A stretch of 64,000 bases of DNA from Marinobacterium aestuarii (lineage in GTDB: Bacteria > Pseudomonadota > Gammaproteobacteria > Pseudomonadales > Balneatricaceae): NCBI RefSeq assembly GCF_001651805.1, contig NZ_CP015839.1, forward strand, positions 1,426,001-1,490,000, read 5' to 3'. The first letter of the stretch is position 1. Each line of letters starts with the position of its first letter. Under the pieces are notes generated by a model. The model did no database searches and was not told the origin of the DNA. It saw only the letters and a list, made by a program, of their open reading frames with translations. A program made the translations under genes and the position numbers. Of the stretch, positions 36,163-45,261 are shown piece after piece.

Positions 36163-36196
36163 TTTAATCGTTTAAATTGGAGTTTAATCGATTAAA
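36163..36196. promoter_or_regulatory. Tandem LacI-type operators
   Basis: TTTAATCGATTAAA at 36183-36196 is a perfect 14-base palindrome with the central CG of LacI-family operators. TTTAATCGTTTAAA at 36163-36176 is a second copy with one asymmetric position. The centres are 20 bases apart, about two helical turns. They lie 12-45 bases upstream of the lacI start, which suggests autoregulation and possible cooperative binding. Confidence 0.8.
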
Positions 36197-36344
36197 TTCC
36201 GAAGTCAAGCCCTCCTGTGACGGGCTCTTCAAGGTGCGGCTCAGTGGTGTCGCCGCCAGTTGGGGTGATGTCGTGCTTCATGGCGGCCGTCGACGGATGG
36301 CTGCGGTATACTGATGGCCGGTTCAACAACGGGGGCTGACAGGG

Positions 36345-36800
36345 ATGCAATACTGGTTGTTCAAGACCGAACCGGATGTGTTCGGCATTGATGATCTGGC
36401 CCGGGCGCCTGATCAGACGGCGCGCTGGGATGAAATACGCAACTATCAGGCGCGCAATTTTCTGCGTGATGAGGTGCGTGTCGGTGATCAGGTGTTTATT
36501 TACCACAGCAGCTGCAAGCAGGTTGGGATTGCCGGTGTTGCCGAGGTGGTTCGAGGGGCCTATCCGGACCCGAGCCAGTTTGAACCCTCCCATGCGCTCT
36601 TTGATGTAAAAGCGGCTCCGGGGTCACCGCGCTGGTTCTGTGTGGATATCCGCCTGCGTGAGTGCTTCAGCCAGGTCATACCGCTGCGCCAGATCAAGGC
36701 GACTGCGGCGCTGGCCGATATGACGCTTGTTCGCCAGGGGCGACTTTCGGTACAGCCGGTCAGCGCCGCGCAGTGGCAGCTTGTACTAAAATTGCGATGA
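36345..36800 (+). CDS. EVE (PUA-like) domain protein
   Basis: A 151-residue single-domain protein of the EVE/thymocyte-nuclear-protein family: MQYWLFKTEPDVFGIDDLA, WDEIRNYQARNFLRDEVRVGD and FIYHSSCKQVGIAGVAEVV. The aromatic residues of these stretches line a pocket for modified bases in the PUA-like fold. The cellular role is not established. It is divergent from lacI and stands alone. Confidence 0.93.
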   Translation: MQYWLFKTEPDVFGIDDLARAPDQTARWDEIRNYQARNFLRDEVRVGDQVFIYHSSCKQVGIAGVAEVVRGAYPDPSQFEPSHALFDVKAAPGSPRWFCVDIRLRECFSQVIPLRQIKATAALADMTLVRQGRLSVQPVSAAQWQLVLKLR

Positions 36801-36954
36801 TTTCTGATTTTTCTGAATACTATTCCGATTTTTGCTGGGTATACTGAAATAAGAAAGTGCTTTGGCTGAGTTGCTGCTGGTTGCTGTGGGGCCTTTGTAA
36901 TTCATCTTGGGTAAAAGCCAGGCAACATCTTTGAGGTAGGGAGCACCCGTACGC

Positions 36955-38343
36955 ATGATAATTCGCAGGGCCAGGGAGGCGTTCGGTGGGCTGTTGCTGC
37001 CCTATATAGGGGTGCTGGTGGTGGTACTCAGCGGCATTCTGGGAACCGAATACGTAGCGCGCCTGGCCGCCGAGCGTGACCGTGAATCTGTGCAGCTGGA
37101 AACCCAGATACAGCTGTCGGAGCTGCGTGCCTGGCTCGAAAGCGAAATTAACTCGGTACTCTATCTGACCCGCGGCCTGACGGCCTATATAGTGGCGCGC
37201 CCGGATGCGACGCCGGCGGAACTGGCCGTGGTCGCGCCATACATAGTGCGCGGCAGTGATCATATCCGCAATATTGGGTTGGCACCGGACAATGTGGTTC
37301 GCTTTGTCTATCCGCTCACCGGCAATGAAGCCGCGCTGGGGCTTGATTACACCCAGGATCCGAAACAGTGGCCGACCATTCAGCGCGCCATCGAGCATGG
37401 CGACATGCTGGTGAGCGGGCCTCTGCCACTTGTCCAGGGCGGTAGTGGCCTGATTGCGCGCAGCCCGATATTTATTGATGAAGGCAAGGACAGCCGTTAT
37501 TGGGGCATGGTGTCGATTGTCATCGACATGAATTCCCTGCTGGGCGCTGCGGGGCTGAATGACAATCCCAGAGGTATAGCATTGCGCGGAACCGACGGTC
37601 AGGGGGCCCGGGGTGAGCAGTTTTTTGGGCCTTCAGCGGTGTTTGAAAACCGCGCTGTGCTGACGCAGCCCGTCAACTTTCGCCACAGTCAGTGGGAAAT
37701 TGCGGTCGTGCCAGACTACCGCCTGCAGGGGCATTCCGGCATGCGGGTCAGGGGGCTTTTGTATGGCTTGCTGCTGGCCATAGTGGCGTTATTAGTGCAA
37801 CTTATTCGGGTATTTTGCCGTGCCCGCCATCAGGCCTCGGTCGATTCCCTCACCGGCCTCCCCAACCGGCGCATCTTGCTTGAGCGCGCTAATCAGCTGA
37901 TCGCCCAGACTCGGCGTAATGACAGTGGTTTTGCCCTTTGCTATGTCGATCTTAATGGCTTCAAGCCGGTGAATGATCGCTATGGCCATCATGCCGGCGA
38001 TCAGGTACTGCAGGAGACCGCTTTGCGCTTGCGCCATGCGCTGCGTGCGGTGGATACGGTGGCTCGCACCGGTGGCGACGAGTTTGTGTTGCTGCTGCCG
38101 GGCATCGAGTCGGCAGCGAATGTGGATGCGGTACTGCAAAAGCTCTCGGTCGCCCTGCGAGTGCCGGTACGCTATAAAGGCCAGAGTATCGTCGTGGGCG
38201 CCAGCATGGGCTGGGCGCTCTATGCGCGCGAGGCTGACAGTCTGGATGCGCTGATGGCGCTGGCGGATAGCCGCATGTACGAAATGAAGGAAAACCTCAG
38301 GGCTGTCGCCCGCAGTGCTCAGGTGGGTACTGCGGTGCCCTAG
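36955..38343 (+). CDS. CHASE-sensor diguanylate cyclase
   Basis: A 462-residue membrane protein. Membrane segments lie at about 10-34 and 264-284; the periplasmic part between them fits a CHASE sensor (INSVLYLTRGLTAYI, IRNIGLAPDNVV, ARSPIF, WGMVSIVIDM). The C-terminal GGDEF domain has DSLTGLPNRRILLER, YVDLNGFKPVNDRYGHHAGD and RTGGDEFVLLLPG. The RxxD inhibitory site is present (RAVD just before RTGGDEF), so cyclic-di-GMP synthesis should be subject to product inhibition, unlike the MASE2 enzyme elsewhere in the window. Confidence 0.92.
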   Translation: MIIRRAREAFGGLLLPYIGVLVVVLSGILGTEYVARLAAERDRESVQLETQIQLSELRAWLESEINSVLYLTRGLTAYIVARPDATPAELAVVAPYIVRGSDHIRNIGLAPDNVVRFVYPLTGNEAALGLDYTQDPKQWPTIQRAIEHGDMLVSGPLPLVQGGSGLIARSPIFIDEGKDSRYWGMVSIVIDMNSLLGAAGLNDNPRGIALRGTDGQGARGEQFFGPSAVFENRAVLTQPVNFRHSQWEIAVVPDYRLQGHSGMRVRGLLYGLLLAIVALLVQLIRVFCRARHQASVDSLTGLPNRRILLERANQLIAQTRRNDSGFALCYVDLNGFKPVNDRYGHHAGDQVLQETALRLRHALRAVDTVARTGGDEFVLLLPGIESAANVDAVLQKLSVALRVPVRYKGQSIVVGASMGWALYAREADSLDALMALADSRMYEMKENLRAVARSAQVGTAVP

Positions 38344-38384
38344 GCTTTTTTGTCCGGGATTGGAGTCAGTGTCAGGTGCGGGTG

Positions 38385-38693
38385 TCAGTCATCGGTAAAT
38401 CGTCCCAGGCGTTGCCGGAGCATGCGGTTTTCGTCTCTGAGCTGCTCCAGTTCGTTCAGAAGATCAAGCGCCAGTGCAATCCCGGACCAGTCAATCTCAA
38501 GCTCTCGATGCAGACGCAATGCCCGCCGGGCAGTAAAGACCATCTGAAATTCGAAACGCCATTCACCGGCTGCATCTGCGTGCGGGTCCAGAATGCCGGC
38601 CTCAATCATTCGCTGCAGGATGTCGCTTGGCAGGTGAGAGGCGTGAATGAACTCGTCCAGGGTCATTTCAATGATGTGAGAGCTCGGGGTCAT
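38385..38693 (-). CDS. cbpM: Chaperone-modulator protein CbpM
   Basis: A 102-residue MerR-like helical protein that binds and inhibits the J-domain of Cbp[28 protein letters not shown] and [24 protein letters not shown] are the recognisable parts. I chose the ATG at 38693, which overlaps the cbpA stop as ATGA with GGAG about 9 bases upstream; an ATG 12 bases earlier is also in frame. Confidence 0.92.
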   Translation of the reverse strand: MTPSSHIIEMTLDEFIHASHLPSDILQRMIEAGILDPHADAAGEWRFEFQMVFTARRALRLHRELEIDWSGIALALDLLNELEQLRDENRMLRQRLGRFTDD

Positions 38694-39646
38694 CGCTTGC
38701 TCCATTCGGCTCTGGGGTCAAAAGATGCCGATTCGGCCAGTTGCTGCCACTGTTGGCGAATCTTGTCATTGCTGGCGGGCGGCATCACGACTTTCAGCAC
38801 TGCGAAGAGATCGCCTTTGTGGCTTCTGCCAACAAGGCCTTTTCCCTTGGCGCGCAAACGCTGACCGGTCTGGCTGTTGGCGGGAATGCTCAGGTGAATT
38901 CTGCCGGTCAGGGTAGGGACCTCAATTTTGGCGCCCAGCGCGGCTTCCCAGGGGGCAAGCGGTACTGTGATAACCAGGTTGTGCCCCTCGACATCGAACA
39001 GCGGGTGAGGCACAAGACGGATCCGCAGATACAGGTCACCGGCGGGCCCTCCGCCCGTCCCCGGAGCTCCCTGACCCTTGAGGCGAATGCGCTCACCCTC
39101 GCCGACACCGGCCGGAATTTTTACGTTCAGGTGCTTTTTGCGCCGGGTCTGCTGACCATTGGCGCCGGGCCCGGTCACCTCGAAGGCGACAGGCATGGAT
39201 TCTTCCGAGAGGGTGTCTTCCAGAAAGACGGGCAGGTCGAGCTCGATATCACGACCTCGGCGTTCAAAATCGCGTTCTGTTCCTCGATGTGGCTGCTGCC
39301 GTTGCTGTGCGCCACCAAATATGGATTCAAAAAAATCCGAGAAATCGCCAGAAAAGGTGGCGTGACTGCTATCGCCGAATCCGCTTGATGGTTGCCAGTC
39401 CGGCGGAGGCTCGAATGTCTTGCCATGGCGGCCATAGCGTCTCAGTTCGTCATATTCTGCCCGTTTCTGGGCATCCTTCAGGACCTCGTAGGCTTCTGCG
39501 ACGTCCTTGAACTGGGCTTCGGCGTTGGACTCGCTGCTGACATCGGGGTGATATTTGCGCGCCAGCTTTCGATAGGCGTTCTTGATGGTGGGCTTGTCGG
39601 CGTCGGCAGCGACACCGAGAACCTTGTAATAGTCTTTAAACTCCAT
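38690..39646 (-). CDS. cbpA: DnaJ-like co-chaperone CbpA
   Basis: A 318-residue J-protein. The J-domain occupies residues 3-68 with the HPD motif in YHPDVS. A Gly/Phe-rich linker (about 75-115) is followed by two DnaJ C-terminal beta domains (from [10 protein letters not shown]). It lacks the zinc finger of DnaJ. It stimulates DnaK and binds curved DNA in E. coli. It is coupled to cbpM. Confidence 0.95.
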   Translation of the reverse strand: MEFKDYYKVLGVAADADKPTIKNAYRKLARKYHPDVSSESNAEAQFKDVAEAYEVLKDAQKRAEYDELRRYGRHGKTFEPPPDWQPSSGFGDSSHATFSGDFSDFFESIFGGAQQRQQPHRGTERDFERRGRDIELDLPVFLEDTLSEESMPVAFEVTGPGANGQQTRRKKHLNVKIPAGVGEGERIRLKGQGAPGTGGGPAGDLYLRIRLVPHPLFDVEGHNLVITVPLAPWEAALGAKIEVPTLTGRIHLSIPANSQTGQRLRAKGKGLVGRSHKGDLFAVLKVVMPPASNDKIRQQWQQLAESASFDPRAEWSKR

Positions 39647-39729
39647 CGCAGTACTTGCCTCGGCGGGTCATTGGTGATCCCTATTGAGACACTGTAGTCG
39701 AGTTCGTTGGATGCGGCGGGCGGGCCGGC

Positions 39730-40659
39730 TTAATACCCCAGTGTACTATCGACACGGGGCACGAAGAGGCCCTGCTGCAGCGATTGTATATCAGCGGCGA
39801 TCTGCCCCAGCGCCTCATCGATCAGGGTCGGTGCGGCTATATGGGGCGTGATGATGACATCGGATCTTGCCCAGAGTGGGTGATCGCCTGGCAGAGGCTC
39901 GGTGTGAAACACGTCCAGCAGGGCGCCGCGCAGGTGCCCGCTCTCCAGCGCACTGTTCAGCGCGTCTGGGTCTAGCGTGGTGCCACGTCCTGCGTTAATG
40001 AGTACGGCTCCCTGGCGTAACTGCGCCAGGCGGCTGGCATCAAGCAGATTGTACGTTTGCTCTGTGCCTGGCAGCAGGTTGACCAGCACATCACAGCGCC
40101 CGAGAAAGTCACCCAGGTGCTCCAGCCCGGAGTAGCTATCGACGCCCTCGATGCTCTTGGGACCGCGGCTCCAGCCCTGCACCCGATAGCCCAGCTGCTC
40201 AAAGCGTTGTGCCACTGTCTGGCCCAGGGCGCCCAGTCCCAGTACGCCTATGCAGCAGGCGTTGGGGGCCAGGCTGGCGTGGGGTTGCCACTTCCTTTGC
40301 TGCTGTTGGCGCCGGTAGTGGTCGAAGTTGCGCCCAAAATGTAGCACGCCGTAGTGGATATAGTCGAACATCCAGGGATCCATGCCGGCATTGCGCAGCT
40401 TGATTATGGGTACTTCGACGGGGCGGCCCGGCAGGCGTAGCAGGGCATCGACGCCGGCGCCCAGGTTGAAAATGGTTTTCAGATTGTGCTGGCTGGCGAA
40501 GAGCTCGCGCGGCGGGTGCCACAGCAGGGCGTAGTCAGCCTGCCAGTTAGCGTCCAGCTGCGCTGACCAGAGTTGAATGTCGCTGTCGGGCCAGGTGGTG
40601 CGCATCGCGTCTAGCCAGTCATCATTCGCAAGCCCCTGGCCGTAAAACAGAATATTCAT
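39730..40659 (-). CDS. ghrA: Glyoxylate/hydroxypyruvate reductase A
   Basis: A 309-residue D-2-hydroxyacid dehydrogenase close in length and layout to E. coli GhrA (312). Rossmann motif IGVLGLGALGQTVAQRF near residue 137; catalytic Arg in NAGRGTTLD, Glu in DVFHTEPLP and His in ITPHIAAPT. FNLGAGVDALL and DPWMFDYIHYGVLHFGRNFD are GhrA-like. It reduces glyoxylate or hydroxypyruvate with NADPH. A second, only distantly similar dehydrogenase sits in the TRAP operon. Confidence 0.9.
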   Translation of the reverse strand: MNILFYGQGLANDDWLDAMRTTWPDSDIQLWSAQLDANWQADYALLWHPPRELFASQHNLKTIFNLGAGVDALLRLPGRPVEVPIIKLRNAGMDPWMFDYIHYGVLHFGRNFDHYRRQQQQRKWQPHASLAPNACCIGVLGLGALGQTVAQRFEQLGYRVQGWSRGPKSIEGVDSYSGLEHLGDFLGRCDVLVNLLPGTEQTYNLLDASRLAQLRQGAVLINAGRGTTLDPDALNSALESGHLRGALLDVFHTEPLPGDHPLWARSDVIITPHIAAPTLIDEALGQIAADIQSLQQGLFVPRVDSTLGY

Positions 40660-40720
40660 GATCTGATTCCCTGTTGTTATATGCCGACGGGCGCAAAGGG
40701 GTTAGGCACGCCGGGCTTTG

Positions 40721-41758
40721 TCAGTAGTTATAGGACGCTGACAAGGATCCGTAACTGTGGCCGCTGGATTGGCCCTCGAATTCGCGACTGCGGTGTACCC
40801 GCGCAAAGGACAGTTTCCAGCGCTCGAAAAGGGCGGAGACGCCGATGGCGGCTTCGCCCACCAGTGGCTCCTTGCTGACCGAGTGGCTGTTGCGCCAGCT
40901 GTTTCCATCCAGAAAAATATCCTGCAGTACCCAGCGGCCATCGACGGAAATAAAGCCGTGCAGGCCCCAGCTACCGTAGTAGCGAGGGTCGCGGCGCCCC
41001 GGTGCACTGTTGTCGCCACCAGGGCGCAGGGCCGAGGTGCCAAAGTCATCGGGCAGGTGCCAGCCTGCGCGCAATTCTGCGCCCGCGTTGGCATAAGTGG
41101 TGACGTTGCCAAGGCTGGCGCCGCCGTGCCAGATGAAATCGATGCCCAGGCCCGAGGGGCGACTTTCGGTCTGGCTGCGTTCCTTGTGTTCATAGACCAG
41201 CTGCAGGCCGGGCTCATTTTTGATCTGGTTGTCCCAGCCCTGGAATTTGTCGAAGCCGCGCAGGTCGTGGATAAAGTCCTGCGCTTGCTGGCCCAGCGCC
41301 ACGGGACCGACGAAGCCCAGGTTGAGCTCCACCGAGTTCAGCTTGTTGCGAGTTTTGGCGTGATAGCCCACGCCGCCGTACAGCCAGGCCGCATAGGGGC
41401 GATCGTTGAGGTCGAGGGTGGTACGAACACTATCCTCTGGGGTGAAAATCTGCTGCCCCAGCGTCAGTACTATGTTGCGTCTGACGGCGTCGATGCGCGA
41501 TTCGGGCACCGGGTAGAAGGGCTCGAACCAGTCGTTTACCGTGAGCACCCAGTCGGGCAGGCGTGGATCGTAGAGAAAGTTGTCTATATCCGGGGACACG
41601 GCGGAAAAGCGGATACCGTTGGTGTAGTTCTGATCGGTTTGAGCGAACAGATCGTTTTCCAGATAGAAGTTGTAGGTCCAGGGCTCATCTTCTGTGGCCA
41701 GTGCTGGCCATGGCAGCAGTAATGGCAACAGGCCTGCGAGTAAGGCTTTCATTCGCAT
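40721..41758 (-). CDS. LpxR-like outer membrane protein (lipid A deacylase family)
   Basis: A 345-residue beta-barrel protein with a signal peptide (MRMKALLAGLLPLLLPWPAL, cleavage after ALA near residue 21). ENDLF, then TDQNYTNGIRFS, match the active-site strands of LpxR/DUF2219, which removes the 3'-acyloxyacyl group of lipid A. The last residues alternate and end in YNY, with a terminal aromatic residue as needed for barrel insertion. Activity is inferred from the family. Confidence 0.88.
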   Translation of the reverse strand: MRMKALLAGLLPLLLPWPALATEDEPWTYNFYLENDLFAQTDQNYTNGIRFSAVSPDIDNFLYDPRLPDWVLTVNDWFEPFYPVPESRIDAVRRNIVLTLGQQIFTPEDSVRTTLDLNDRPYAAWLYGGVGYHAKTRNKLNSVELNLGFVGPVALGQQAQDFIHDLRGFDKFQGWDNQIKNEPGLQLVYEHKERSQTESRPSGLGIDFIWHGGASLGNVTTYANAGAELRAGWHLPDDFGTSALRPGGDNSAPGRRDPRYYGSWGLHGFISVDGRWVLQDIFLDGNSWRNSHSVSKEPLVGEAAIGVSALFERWKLSFARVHRSREFEGQSSGHSYGSLSASYNY

Positions 41759-41767
41759 GGGGTCGAC

Positions 41768-42280
41768 TCAGTTAAAATAGCTGCGGCGGCTTTTCTTGCG
41801 CAGTTGCTGCCACACCAGTACCAGCAGAACGACGAAGAGCAGGAGTGACAGGTGCGGTACCTGCAGGCCGAGCAGGCTCCAGTCCGTGCCGCTGGCGCAG
41901 TTATCAGCCAGGGCCTGGCTAATGGATTGCAGTGCAGAAAGGGCATCAGGCGGCGTGTCTGCTGTGCAGTCCGGCGTGGCGGTGGCGTTGATCCAGGCAT
42001 GTTTCAGGCTGGTGGCCAGGCCTGCGATGAGCAGCAGCAGATTCAGTCCCGACAGCAGGCGCTGCAGCCAGGGCCTGGGGTTCAGTATCCAGCCAATGCC
42101 AAACAGCAGCGTCAGACAGAGGAAAATGAATCTTGTCAGGGTGCACAGCGGGCAGGACTCCAGCCCCTGTTCCTGCTGCAGGTAGAGCAGGGCGAACCCC
42201 AGTGCACCGGCGCAGATGCTTAAACCGATAAAATTGCTCAGACGATATGACATGCCGGAGGTGGCAGACTTGGGAATCAC
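41768..42280 (-). CDS. dsbB: Disulfide bond formation protein B
   Basis: A 170-residue four-helix quinone oxidoreductase that re-oxidises DsbA. The first redox pair is CPLC in LESCPLCTLTRF, just after helix 1; the second pair is one cysteine in TPDCTADTP and one in ADNCASG in the second periplasmic loop. The GTG at 42280 has AAAGGA 7 bases upstream; an ATG at 42253 (MSYRLSNF, 161 residues) is also plausible. It lies 37 bases downstream of ydbL on the same strand and may belong to that transcript. Confidence 0.9.
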   Translation of the reverse strand: MIPKSATSGMSYRLSNFIGLSICAGALGFALLYLQQEQGLESCPLCTLTRFIFLCLTLLFGIGWILNPRPWLQRLLSGLNLLLLIAGLATSLKHAWINATATPDCTADTPPDALSALQSISQALADNCASGTDWSLLGLQVPHLSLLLFVVLLVLVWQQLRKKSRRSYFN

Positions 42281-42317
42281 GCGCAGTCCTTTCGTTGCAG
42301 TTCAACTGTGGTTTGGC

Positions 42318-42659
42318 TCACTTGCGCTGCCAGGCGCCACCCTCGGTCTGGATATACTGACCGCCGCCGGTTTTTTGCTGCAGACGCTGGCCGATGCGCA
42401 GTTCGATGATCTGCAGTTCAACCCCCGCGCTGCTGGCGCTTTCCTGGTAGGCCTGCTTGCGTTTGCTGTTGATGTCCGCCACCAGCGTCTTGACGTCTGC
42501 GGACGGATTGTTCACGACTATGCCCAGGTAGCCGTTGCTGCGCTCGCCGACCAGCCCCTGACTTTTGGCATCATCCAGTGACAGGGCCCAGGCGGACGTC
42601 GCCAGCAGACTGGCGGTGAGAGCAATCAGTGACAGTAGTGATTTAAGCGTGTTGTTCAT
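42318..42659 (-). CDS. ydbL: YdbL family (DUF1318) periplasmic protein
   Basis: A 113-residue secreted protein with a signal peptide (MNNTLKSLLSLIALTASLLA, cleavage after AWA near residue 26). LDDAKSQGLVGERSNGYLGIV is the DUF1318 signature. The genes ynbE and ydbH lie just upstream in the same order as in E. coli, where YdbH-YnbE forms an intermembrane phospholipid bridge and YdbL modulates it. The ATG at 42659 is chosen because it gives the signal peptide; a longer frame runs into ynbE. Confidence 0.92.
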   Translation of the reverse strand: MNNTLKSLLSLIALTASLLATSAWALSLDDAKSQGLVGERSNGYLGIVVNNPSADVKTLVADINSKRKQAYQESASSAGVELQIIELRIGQRLQQKTGGGQYIQTEGGAWQRK

Positions 42660-42669
42660 GGCAACGTCC

Positions 42670-42870
42670 TTAGAAGAGATTGCTGTTTTCTTTGAGCAGG
42701 GAATCGATTTCCCTATCAACCTTGACCAGGATTTCATGTTCAATCTTGACGTTCAGGTTGATGGTGATCGGCTCATTGGGCATGGCGACCTGCACGGTTG
42801 GCGTGCATGCGCCAAGCAGAACGCCGGCCGTGAGCAGCGAGGCCCTGGGCATTAATCGGTGTAGGTACAT
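42670..42870 (-). CDS. ynbE: YnbE family outer-membrane lipoprotein
   Basis: A 66-residue lipoprotein with lipobox LLGAC (Cys22). The mature part, TPTVQVAMPNEPITINLNV followed by KIEHEILVKVDREID, is the conserved YnbE sequence. It is thought to stack on the C-terminus of YdbH in the outer membrane. An internal ATG at residue 7 could also serve as start. Confidence 0.92.
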   Translation of the reverse strand: MYLHRLMPRASLLTAGVLLGACTPTVQVAMPNEPITINLNVKIEHEILVKVDREIDSLLKENSNLF

Positions 42871-42919
42871 ATGCGTGTCTCCTCCAGGGCTCGGCAGTGC
42901 TGTGACTGCGAGTCAGCTC

Positions 42920-45238
42920 TCAACGGTAACGCTTCTCGATCGATTCCGTCAATTTGTCCGTAAATTGCAGCGTCTGCATCAGTTTAAGCAGGTTCTGCTC
43001 GATATTGATGCTGAAATCGACCGGTCTGCCATTATTCCAGTCCGGGTTTCTGCCCTGCAGCCGTGTATTCATCAGGGCAGCGCCGCTGGCGTCGTATTGC
43101 AGCTTGACCGACAACGCCTCGTACTGAAAGTTTTTCAGCGCCTTTAGCGCCATGGCCATGCCCTGGTGAGCCTGGCCCAAGGCGGCCACCTTGGCATCGG
43201 GTGCAAAGCGAATCTCGCCCGGGCCTTCGCTGGCAATCAGGCCATCCCGTACCTGAAACCCGCTGGCATCAAAGGTCAGCGGCAGTCGACCGGACAACAG
43301 GCCTTCGCCACTGAGGCCTTCCTGCTGCTGCAGCTCGAGCACCTTGGCCAGTTGCAGCTGTTGCAGTCTCAGTTCTGTGCTCAGTGTGGGGGACAGGGGA
43401 TTTATCGCAACTGAATCAAGCGCCAGGGCGCCGCCGAGCAGTTGTGCGGTGAGGCTATTCAGTTGCAGGACGGGTGTCTGTGCCGGTGTTTGCCGATAGC
43501 CATAGTCCAGCGCAATGGCCTGTAGCGGGAAGCCGGTATCCAGGCGCTCGACCTGTACCTGTCCTTGGTGGAGCAGCTGGCCGCTGTGGCGCAGCTCGGT
43601 ACTGGACTGCCAGTTGAGGCCCTGCAGTTCAAGGGCGCCCCAGCGTGCGGCGAGTTGATCGGTGTGCTGTTCCAGGCGCAGTGCGAGGCCGCGGCTGCTG
43701 ATATTGGCGCTGCCATTATGGTGCAGCACGCCTGCGCTGACACTGAGTTCAGGTGGTGCCGGGGGATAATAGCGGTTCCACAGACGCTCGGCCTGTTGCA
43801 GTGACAGCGGGCTGGCCTGCCAGTGGATATCGCTGACAAAGGGTGACAGGCGGGTGCTGGCGCGGCCCTGCAGCTTGAGTGCAGGATCCGCCAGGTCCAG
43901 TGTAAAACGGTTGCTGAGCACCGAGTCTTTGAGTTCAAAGCGGCTGTCCAGTGCGGCCAAGGGGAAGGGCTGCCCCGGCATCTGCCAGTTGATCTCGGCG
44001 ATGCGCAGCCGACCGGCGGCGCTGTACTGCTGCAGATCCAGCTGGCTGATATCGAGCCTGGCCGGGCTGAGCTTGAGGGTGCCGCGGGCATGCTGCAGCG
44101 CGGGGCTTTGCAGCAGCAGCTCAAAGGCGGGTAATTGCAGCGGCGCAGTATCCGCATCGTCCAGGCGTCGGGACCATTGCAGCGGGGTCTGTAGCTGCGC
44201 GCTGGCCTGCACGGGCGCGAATCCGGGAAGGGCCAGGCCGCTGAGGTCGACCCGGCTGCCAGCGGCCAGGCTGAAACTCAGGGTACCTGCCGCAAGGCTC
44301 AGGCTGGCATCCAGTGGCAGTTGCACACGCTGCAGCTCAGGCCGATTCAGATCAAGCTGCAACGCGCCGGCCAGGTTTTGTTCCAGGGTCATCTGCTGCA
44401 GCCAGTGGTCGCTTTCAAATGCGAGGGGCAGGCGCAGCAGGCCCTGGGCCTCAACTCGGCCCTGGATGGCGGGCATCTCGTCGGATAAGCGCTGGCCGGA
44501 GAGCTGATCGCCTAATAACAGGGGGCTGGGCAGCTGTTGCAGCCAGCGCAGGGCCTCGGCCAGCTCAAGTGATTGCCGCAGCTGAATCTCCAGTTGCCCA
44601 GCGTCCTGGCGCAGTTCGCCACGGGCCTGGTAAACGGGATTGTTATCCTGCAGCAGGCTCAGTTCAAAGCGGTTGTCCTCATCCAGCGCCAGATCGAGCC
44701 AGCCCAGGGCGCTGTCGTTTTCAAATAGCTGCATGCGACTGTGCAGTTGGCCCTGGTGCAGGTCGATGTTGCCGCGCAGGCCGCGACTGGGTTGGCCCTC
44801 GGTCAGCAGGCTGAGGTCGAGCTGGCCAACCTGGAGGCGGTCAGCCGGTGCCAGTGCGAGCCAGGCCGCGGGCAGTAACGGGCGCAGATCCAGCGCGGCC
44901 GGGTCAGACGCGGTGCCTGGCTGTGTTTGCAACTGCAGTTTGAGGCTGGAAATGCGCAGGCTGTTCAGATGCAGCTGGCCGATCAGATCCAGCGGATCGT
45001 ACTCGATCAGAACGGGGCCCGAGTCGAGGGTGATACGCTGGCCATTCTGTTGCTGGCTGAGCCTGAAGCTGCGAATCTGCAGCCGGTTCCAGCCCGGGTA
45101 GTCCAGTTCGATACGGGGTTGCTCGATGCCACGGGCCTGCAGCCAGCGCTCGATGCTGTAGCTGGCGAGCCTGGGCAGCAGCGCGTACAGCAGTGCGAGC
45201 AGCAGCAGGGGTGTTAGAAGCCAGAGGGCCGGGCGCAT
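42920..45238 (-). CDS. ydbH: Intermembrane phospholipid transport protein YdbH
   Basis: A 772-residue AsmA-like protein of the TamB/YhdP/YdbH group. One N-terminal membrane anchor (ALWLLTPLLLLALLYALLPRL, residues 3-23) is followed by a long repetitive beta region that should form a hydrophobic groove across the periplasm. The C-terminal part (LEGEGLLSGRLPLTF-like LSGEGLLSGRLPLTF, DGLIASEGPGEIRF) is the conserved YdbH domain. The length is slightly below that of E. coli YdbH (879). It starts the ydbH-ynbE-ydbL transcript. Confidence 0.92.
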   Translation of the reverse strand: MRPALWLLTPLLLLALLYALLPRLASYSIERWLQARGIEQPRIELDYPGWNRLQIRSFRLSQQQNGQRITLDSGPVLIEYDPLDLIGQLHLNSLRISSLKLQLQTQPGTASDPAALDLRPLLPAAWLALAPADRLQVGQLDLSLLTEGQPSRGLRGNIDLHQGQLHSRMQLFENDSALGWLDLALDEDNRFELSLLQDNNPVYQARGELRQDAGQLEIQLRQSLELAEALRWLQQLPSPLLLGDQLSGQRLSDEMPAIQGRVEAQGLLRLPLAFESDHWLQQMTLEQNLAGALQLDLNRPELQRVQLPLDASLSLAAGTLSFSLAAGSRVDLSGLALPGFAPVQASAQLQTPLQWSRRLDDADTAPLQLPAFELLLQSPALQHARGTLKLSPARLDISQLDLQQYSAAGRLRIAEINWQMPGQPFPLAALDSRFELKDSVLSNRFTLDLADPALKLQGRASTRLSPFVSDIHWQASPLSLQQAERLWNRYYPPAPPELSVSAGVLHHNGSANISSRGLALRLEQHTDQLAARWGALELQGLNWQSSTELRHSGQLLHQGQVQVERLDTGFPLQAIALDYGYRQTPAQTPVLQLNSLTAQLLGGALALDSVAINPLSPTLSTELRLQQLQLAKVLELQQQEGLSGEGLLSGRLPLTFDASGFQVRDGLIASEGPGEIRFAPDAKVAALGQAHQGMAMALKALKNFQYEALSVKLQYDASGAALMNTRLQGRNPDWNNGRPVDFSINIEQNLLKLMQTLQFTDKLTESIEKRYR

Positions 45239-45261
45239 TGAATCTCCGAAGTCGAGGCCCT

